DNA from: CAYJAD01 sp964371195
Lineage (GTDB): Bacteria > Desulfobacterota > Desulfovibrionia > Desulfovibrionales > Desulfovibrionaceae
Length of the DNA stretch: 33,837 nt
Reading direction: 5' to 3'
Assembly: GCA_964371195.1 (NCBI GenBank)
Contig: CAYJLD010000019.1
Span: 1 to 33,837 of the forward strand
Part shown: positions 30,016-33,837 of the stretch, piece by piece
Layout of the letters: each line of letters opens with the position of its first letter
Numbering within the stretch: the first letter of the stretch is position 1
Notes under the pieces: generated by a model
Told to the model about the DNA's origin: nothing
Databases searched by the model: none
What the model saw: only the letters and a program-made list of their open reading frames with translations
Program-made: the position numbers and the translations under genes

Positions 30016-31614
30016 ATGACTCAAGAGCTAGCAAAAAATCAAGCACCACATAGCTTGGAGCAAAATTCAAGCACTGCTGAGCAAGTTGTAGGTATTATTG
30101 ACCTTGGTAGCAACTCTGCGCGCTTACTCTTGGTTCAAATACTGCCAAACGGTGCTTACAGCATACTTAATCGTGTTAAACATATGGTCAGGCTTGGCGA
30201 AAATGCCTTCCAAACAAAATGCCTACAAGAACCAGCCATGCAACGTACATTACTTGTGTTAAGATCCTTCATGAGTATGTGTCGCACCTATAATGTTTCA
30301 ACAATGCTGCCTATGGCCACAGCTGCTGTACGCGATGCTAACAATGGCAATGAATTCATACGGCGCGTTCATGAAAAAACTGGCCTACAATTGCAAGTTA
30401 TATCAGGCAAGGAAGAAGCTCGGCTAATCTATCTTGGGGTATGTAGTGGTCTACCATTTAGTCATGTGCGAAGGGCTTATATGGATATAGGCGGCGGTAG
30501 CACAGAGCTTGCTATTGCCGGAGTAAATGGCCATGAAAACCTAGATTCACTAAAGCTTGGCTGTGTTCGCTTAACCAATCGTTTTTTATCTAAGCACGAG
30601 GATAAAGTTCCAAACCAATTATTTGAACAAATGTGTAGCTATGTGCGCACAAAAGCAGTTCATCCACTTAGTCGTACTAAAAAACTTAATCCGGAAGAGT
30701 TAATTGCAAGCTCAGGTACTGCCCTTGCCCTGCAAAATATTGCTTATAGGCTTGAACATGGTATTGGTCCAAGTGATGAACAAAATACCCTTACTCTTGA
30801 TAGCTTAAAAAAAGCAGTTAAATACATCTGCGGGCTTAGCACAAACCAGCGTTATAATCTTCCAGGTATTAGCCTTAGACGTGCCCAAGTTTTGGTTGCT
30901 GGCGCAGCTATTTTGCAAACCCTTATGGAAGAGCTTGAATTTAACGAGCTAACAGTTAGCACAAAAAATTTGCAAGATGGCATTTTAATGGACTATTTAC
31001 GCCAAAATGGTCAAGAATTACAGCAAAATCGTTCTGTTCGTGAACAAAGCGTACTACAATTGGCAAAACGATGTAATGTGGAGCATAATCACGCCAAGCA
31101 TATGGCTAATTTAACCTTACAAATGCACGACTCTGCCGTTGATTGTGGACTTATAAGCTTAAATCACCATGGGCGCGAACTTTTATATTATGCTACACTA
31201 CTGCATGATATTGGAATATTTATATCTTATGCACGCCATGCAGCACACGGAGCCTATATTATACGTAATTCAGATTTACTTGGCTTTAATGAAGAAGAAA
31301 TTGGATTCATGGCTGACCTTACCCAATATCATAATGTTAAACCCACAAAAAAATATGAAAATTTTATGAAAAGTGGCAAGCGTTGGAACCAACAATTTTT
31401 TTGTCTTTTTATTTCTTTAGCTGAAAATATGGACCGTTTGCATTGTCAACACGTACAAGAAGTTAACTTTTCACTGCAAAATGGATGCATAACCCTACAT
31501 ATAAGCAGTCTTGCCGCAAGCCCCATTGAAATAGATGCCATAAATTCTATGGCTCCACTTATTGGACAAGCCTTTAATAAAGAAGCAGAGATCTGCTACC
31601 GGCCCTTGATATAG
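30016..31614 (+). CDS. ppx: Exopolyphosphatase / guanosine pentaphosphate phosphatase (Ppx/GppA)
   Basis: Hydrolyses polyphosphate ends and/or pppGpp. The 532 residues are an ASKHA-fold phosphatase: the phosphate 1 motif VVGIIDLGSNSARLLLV (24-40), MATAAVRDANNG (100-111), the catalytic-Glu region SGKEEARLIYLG (130-141) and the second phosphate loop MDIGGGSTELAIA (156-168). A C-terminal HD domain (from about 380) has LLHDIGIF and AAHGAYII. Length and HD tail match E. coli Ppx/GppA. Sequence alone cannot separate Ppx from GppA; ppk nearby favours Ppx. No Shine-Dalgarno precedes ATG 30016. Its stop lies only 9 bases from the stop of the convergent gene, with no terminator. Confidence 0.9.
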   Translation: MTQELAKNQAPHSLEQNSSTAEQVVGIIDLGSNSARLLLVQILPNGAYSILNRVKHMVRLGENAFQTKCLQEPAMQRTLLVLRSFMSMCRTYNVSTMLPMATAAVRDANNGNEFIRRVHEKTGLQLQVISGKEEARLIYLGVCSGLPFSHVRRAYMDIGGGSTELAIAGVNGHENLDSLKLGCVRLTNRFLSKHEDKVPNQLFEQMCSYVRTKAVHPLSRTKKLNPEELIASSGTALALQNIAYRLEHGIGPSDEQNTLTLDSLKKAVKYICGLSTNQRYNLPGISLRRAQVLVAGAAILQTLMEELEFNELTVSTKNLQDGILMDYLRQNGQELQQNRSVREQSVLQLAKRCNVEHNHAKHMANLTLQMHDSAVDCGLISLNHHGRELLYYATLLHDIGIFISYARHAAHGAYIIRNSDLLGFNEEEIGFMADLTQYHNVKPTKKYENFMKSGKRWNQQFFCLFISLAENMDRLHCQHVQEVNFSLQNGCITLHISSLAASPIEIDAINSMAPLIGQAFNKEAEICYRPLI

Positions 31615-31623
31615 GTTTTGGTT

Positions 31624-32394
31624 CTAATAAGGTTGTCTTGCAAAGGGGGCTAATGAACGACGTAAAAACTCTCGTACATTGGCATATAGATGCGGCTCAG
31701 CAATTAAAAAATCCACATCCCGCAAAACCACTACAAAACAACCATTATGCCGCGTATGCATGAATGGTCGCAAGCTTTGTTCAAGCCCAATGGCTTTTGT
31801 GGCAGCTTGGCCCATGGCTACCACAGCTCTAGCCTTTATTAATTGTACTCCAGACCAAAAAATTTGAGCACTGGCTATATTTTGATCAATATTATTATCA
31901 GGTAAAGCCGCAGGCCAAAAACTATGTGTTCCTCTGGGGTGTCCAAGATCCGTTAAAAGCTTACGCATAAAGTTACGCCTTTCAGCATTAGGATTACCTG
32001 ACAGATCATCACCAAGGCTAAAATAGGTCCAAACCACTGACGCTGCTGGAGTTTTTTGTAACAACTCTTGCCATGGTAGTGGCCATTGCTTAGCCTCTAG
32101 AAAGGGTATTGCCGGCACTTCTGGCATATCATTTTGACTTTGGGCTACGTTTGGCATTGGTGCATTAAATGCTTGTTTTGGCCTTTCTTGATATGCTTTG
32201 CTCTGCTTATTTGGCTGTTTACTTAACGGCTGATTGTGAATATTTTTATCTTGCAAATGCTTATTTTTTGCTAACACTTGCGCAGTGCAAAGTGAATATT
32301 CAGGAGCAAGCTTTTGCTTACTGAGTATATAATCCATGCCCTGTTGCTGCCATGGTACAAGGTACGAAGGTAGATTTAAATTTCCAATAGCCAT
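31624..32394 (-). CDS. Uncharacterised protein, possibly uracil-DNA-glycosylase-like fold
   Basis: I do not recognise this gene with certainty. The 256 residues have a short N-terminal part (1-35), a Gln/Lys/Asn/Pro-rich low-complexity linker (about 42-90) and a globular C-terminal domain from about residue 95. In the latter, VVWTYFSLGDDLSG, RRNFMRKLLTDLGHPRGTHS, QLIKARAVVAMGQAATKAIG and CFVVVLRDVDFLIAEPHLYA follow the strand-helix order of family 4 uracil-DNA glycosylases, whose PKVVVALG segment the third resembles. The iron-sulfur cysteines and catalytic residues of that family are not evident, so enzymatic activity is doubtful. I chose ATG 32394, with GGAG 9 bases upstream, over the TTG at 32409. 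It overlaps the coaBC end by 19 bases. Confidence 0.5.
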   Translation of the reverse strand: MAIGNLNLPSYLVPWQQQGMDYILSKQKLAPEYSLCTAQVLAKNKHLQDKNIHNQPLSKQPNKQSKAYQERPKQAFNAPMPNVAQSQNDMPEVPAIPFLEAKQWPLPWQELLQKTPAASVVWTYFSLGDDLSGNPNAERRNFMRKLLTDLGHPRGTHSFWPAALPDNNIDQNIASAQIFWSGVQLIKARAVVAMGQAATKAIGLEQSLRPFMHTRHNGCFVVVLRDVDFLIAEPHLYANVREFLRRSLAPFARQPY

Positions 32395-33626
32395 GAACAT
32401 AATCTCCAAGCCACATTCATTTTAGATAAAATAGGCCACGACTCCTCACGCCCCAATTTATCCACCACAACCACTTCATTAGTTGGCGAAGCAAAACCCG
32501 CATGGGCTTGATTAATATTATTACCAACTAAAATATCCGCACCCTTGTTCTTTAATTTTTCACGCACCGCTTTAAGCAAATCGTTGGTAGTTTCTGCTGC
32601 AAAGCCCATGACTTTTTGTGTAGACTTTTTATCTTGGCACAAAGTGCGCAAAATATCTATATTAGGGCTAAAATCAATATTTAATCCAGTTGCACTATGG
32701 TGTTTTTTAAATTTTTCATCTTGAGAAGTATGTGTATTTTGAGGTGAAAAATCCGCCACGGCTGCTGTAAAAATACCAGCATCCATTAAAGGCCATATAT
32801 CTTTGGCAGCTTTATACATCTCTTGTGCACTAACCACGTCATAACGCTTAATTTCTGGCGGCAAATAACAATGCTTCTCCAAAACAGGGCCACAAATGGC
32901 ATGAACTTCTGCCCCGCGTAACCAAGCAGAAATAGCCAAGGCTGCCCCCATACTGCCAGTGGAAGGATTAGACCAATAACGAACAGCATCCCATTTTTCG
33001 CGTGTGGGACCAAGAGTTAGCATAAGCTTTATGCCCTGCATATCCTTAGGTGTTATTGCTTTTATAGCTTCAATCCATATATGCCCCAAATTGGCAAGGC
33101 GACCTTGGCCTTCATCACCACAAGCTGTGCTACCTACATCTGGGGTAATAATTTGCACATTTCTTGAGCGTAATATTCCAATATTTTCTTGAGTTGCAAC
33201 ATTAGACCACATACGAGGATTCATGGCTGGAGCAATAATAAGCGGTCCATCAAAAGCTAAGGCTTGGCATGATAGCAAAGTATGCGCATGCCCCATTGCA
33301 AGCTGAGCTATGGTGGAAGCAGTAGCAGGTGCTATGACCATTGCTTTACAAAGCTGCCCTGGTTCAAGGTGAGCAAAAATATTTTCCTTACCCCACATAT
33401 CTGTATATACAGCGCTTGCGCCAAGGGCTTCAAAGCTTAGAGGTGTAACAAATTTTTGAGCAGCTTCACTTAAAGTGACACTAACATGCATGTGATTTGA
33501 CTTCCACCAACGTAACAAATCTAAAGCTCTAAAGGCCGCAATAGACCCACACACACCTAGATGCAAGTTGATATTTTTTAAATGGCTATCTTGGTCAAAT
33601 GTATATGGTGGTTTATACTCGCTCAT
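32376..33626 (-). CDS. coaBC: Bifunctional phosphopantothenoylcysteine decarboxylase / phosphopantothenate--cysteine ligase
   Basis: Two steps of coenzyme A synthesis. The 416 residues comprise an N-terminal flavoprotein decarboxylase (CoaC, about 20-185) with LGVCGSIAAFRALDLLRWW, the catalytic-His region FAHLEPGQL, PAMNPRMW and the ACGDEGQGRLA loop bearing the active-site Cys. The C-terminal ligase (CoaB, about 190-416) has TLGPTREKWDAVRYWSN, GIFTAAVADFSPQ and VMGFAAETTN. I chose ATG 33626 (MSEYKPPY), with GGAG 8 bases upstream; the longer reading to 33653 has no ribosome site. The small downstream gene overlaps its 3' end. Confidence 0.95.
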   Translation of the reverse strand: MSEYKPPYTFDQDSHLKNINLHLGVCGSIAAFRALDLLRWWKSNHMHVSVTLSEAAQKFVTPLSFEALGASAVYTDMWGKENIFAHLEPGQLCKAMVIAPATASTIAQLAMGHAHTLLSCQALAFDGPLIIAPAMNPRMWSNVATQENIGILRSRNVQIITPDVGSTACGDEGQGRLANLGHIWIEAIKAITPKDMQGIKLMLTLGPTREKWDAVRYWSNPSTGSMGAALAISAWLRGAEVHAICGPVLEKHCYLPPEIKRYDVVSAQEMYKAAKDIWPLMDAGIFTAAVADFSPQNTHTSQDEKFKKHHSATGLNIDFSPNIDILRTLCQDKKSTQKVMGFAAETTNDLLKAVREKLKNKGADILVGNNINQAHAGFASPTNEVVVVDKLGREESWPILSKMNVAWRLCSWLLEI

Positions 33627-33653
33627 ATTATTACTCCATACCTCACATATCAC

Positions 33654-33837
33654 GTTATTCTAATTTGAAGAATGCTCTTTCTCTTAATGGAGTTTTTAAA
33701 GCATAGACGCATTGCCTTACGTTAGGTGAGCTTGCGAACCTTATGGAAATGGACTACCAACGCGGACATTTTGCACAACTACGTTAGTCGGTACTGAAAA
33801 ACGCGTTTCACGCATTTTTCTAAAAAGGCACGCTCGC
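33654..33837. other. Right-edge non-coding segment upstream of coaBC
   Basis: There is no complete gene. It contains an imperfect 10-bp hairpin GAAAAACGCG (33796-33805) / CGCATTTTTC (33811-33820), one mismatch, that could belong to a terminator at a gene beyond the edge, and a possible coding remnant on the minus strand. The coaBC promoter should lie here but I could not pick it out. Confidence 0.35.
33741..33836 (-). pseudogene. Possible 3' fragment of a gene or decayed ORF entering from the right edge
   Basis: The minus strand reads open from the window edge for 31 codons (ending VVVQNVRVGSPFP) before a TAA at 33743-33741. A second open stretch continues in another frame to a TAA at about 33661, ending LKTPLRERAFFKLE. 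The pieces look protein-like but the window is too short to tell a real gene end from a degenerate or dispersed repeat. Confidence 0.2.

Overview
The window reads as one contiguous chromosomal segment of a Desulfovibrionales-like bacterium (Desulfobacterota, probably Desulfovibrionaceae) with visibly AT-rich DNA. The main pointer is a cytochrome c / membrane cytochrome b / CCG-domain redox operon of the Tmc/Hmc/Dsr type found in sulfate reducers. It is supported by the short MetH, the RpoH-family sigma factor next to metH, and Gram-negative envelope genes (LolB-like and BepA-like proteins). Species cannot be assigned from sequence alone. I see no IS element, phage gene, CRISPR array or rRNA. 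Nearly all genes are intact housekeeping genes with short gaps. Only the last ~180 bases hold a possible gene remnant.

Layout. (1) 44-3373, minus: clpS-clpA-aat, a compact N-degron operon (Aat tags, ClpS recognises, ClpA unfolds), with a candidate promoter and palindrome upstream of clpS. (2) 3614-9684, minus: metH - TlpA-like thioredoxin - short ArgA-like acetyltransferase - hpt - zinc-ribbon membrane protein - radA. (3) 9864-16855, plus, divergent from metH: an RpoH-family sigma factor with an acidic N-terminal extension, a TPR lipoprotein, a LolB-like lipoprotein, rpiB, cysS and a BepA-like M48 protease. (4) 17202-20320, plus: hslV, ispE, tRNA-Gln(UUG), prs and rplY, closed by an intrinsic terminator. 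(5) 20418-24141, plus: alpha/beta hydrolase, pth, carD and rho, closed by two strong hairpin terminators. (6) 24257-26775, minus, convergent with rho: the three-gene redox complex. (7) 27198-31614, plus: ppk1, a stand-alone HD-domain protein and ppx/gppA, a polyphosphate cassette. (8) 31624-33626, minus: coaBC and an overlapping small gene with a possible uracil-DNA-glycosylase-like fold.

How they fit together: TPR-LolB plus ispE-tRNA-Gln-prs-rplY-pth recalls a synteny block of gammaproteobacteria (Pseudomonas order), here with rpiB-cysS-bepA-hslV inserted. The proteostasis theme is strong: sigma-32, ClpS/ClpA/Aat, HslV and BepA all lie in one window. The most unusual item is the redox operon. 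Its cytochrome has three heme sites and exactly six mature histidines, as expected for a bis-His triheme c7 rather than the tetraheme cytochrome of the described Tmc complex.

Two stretches longer than 300 bases lack a gene (16856-17201 and 26776-27197). Both are AT-rich regions upstream of operons and contain inverted repeats.
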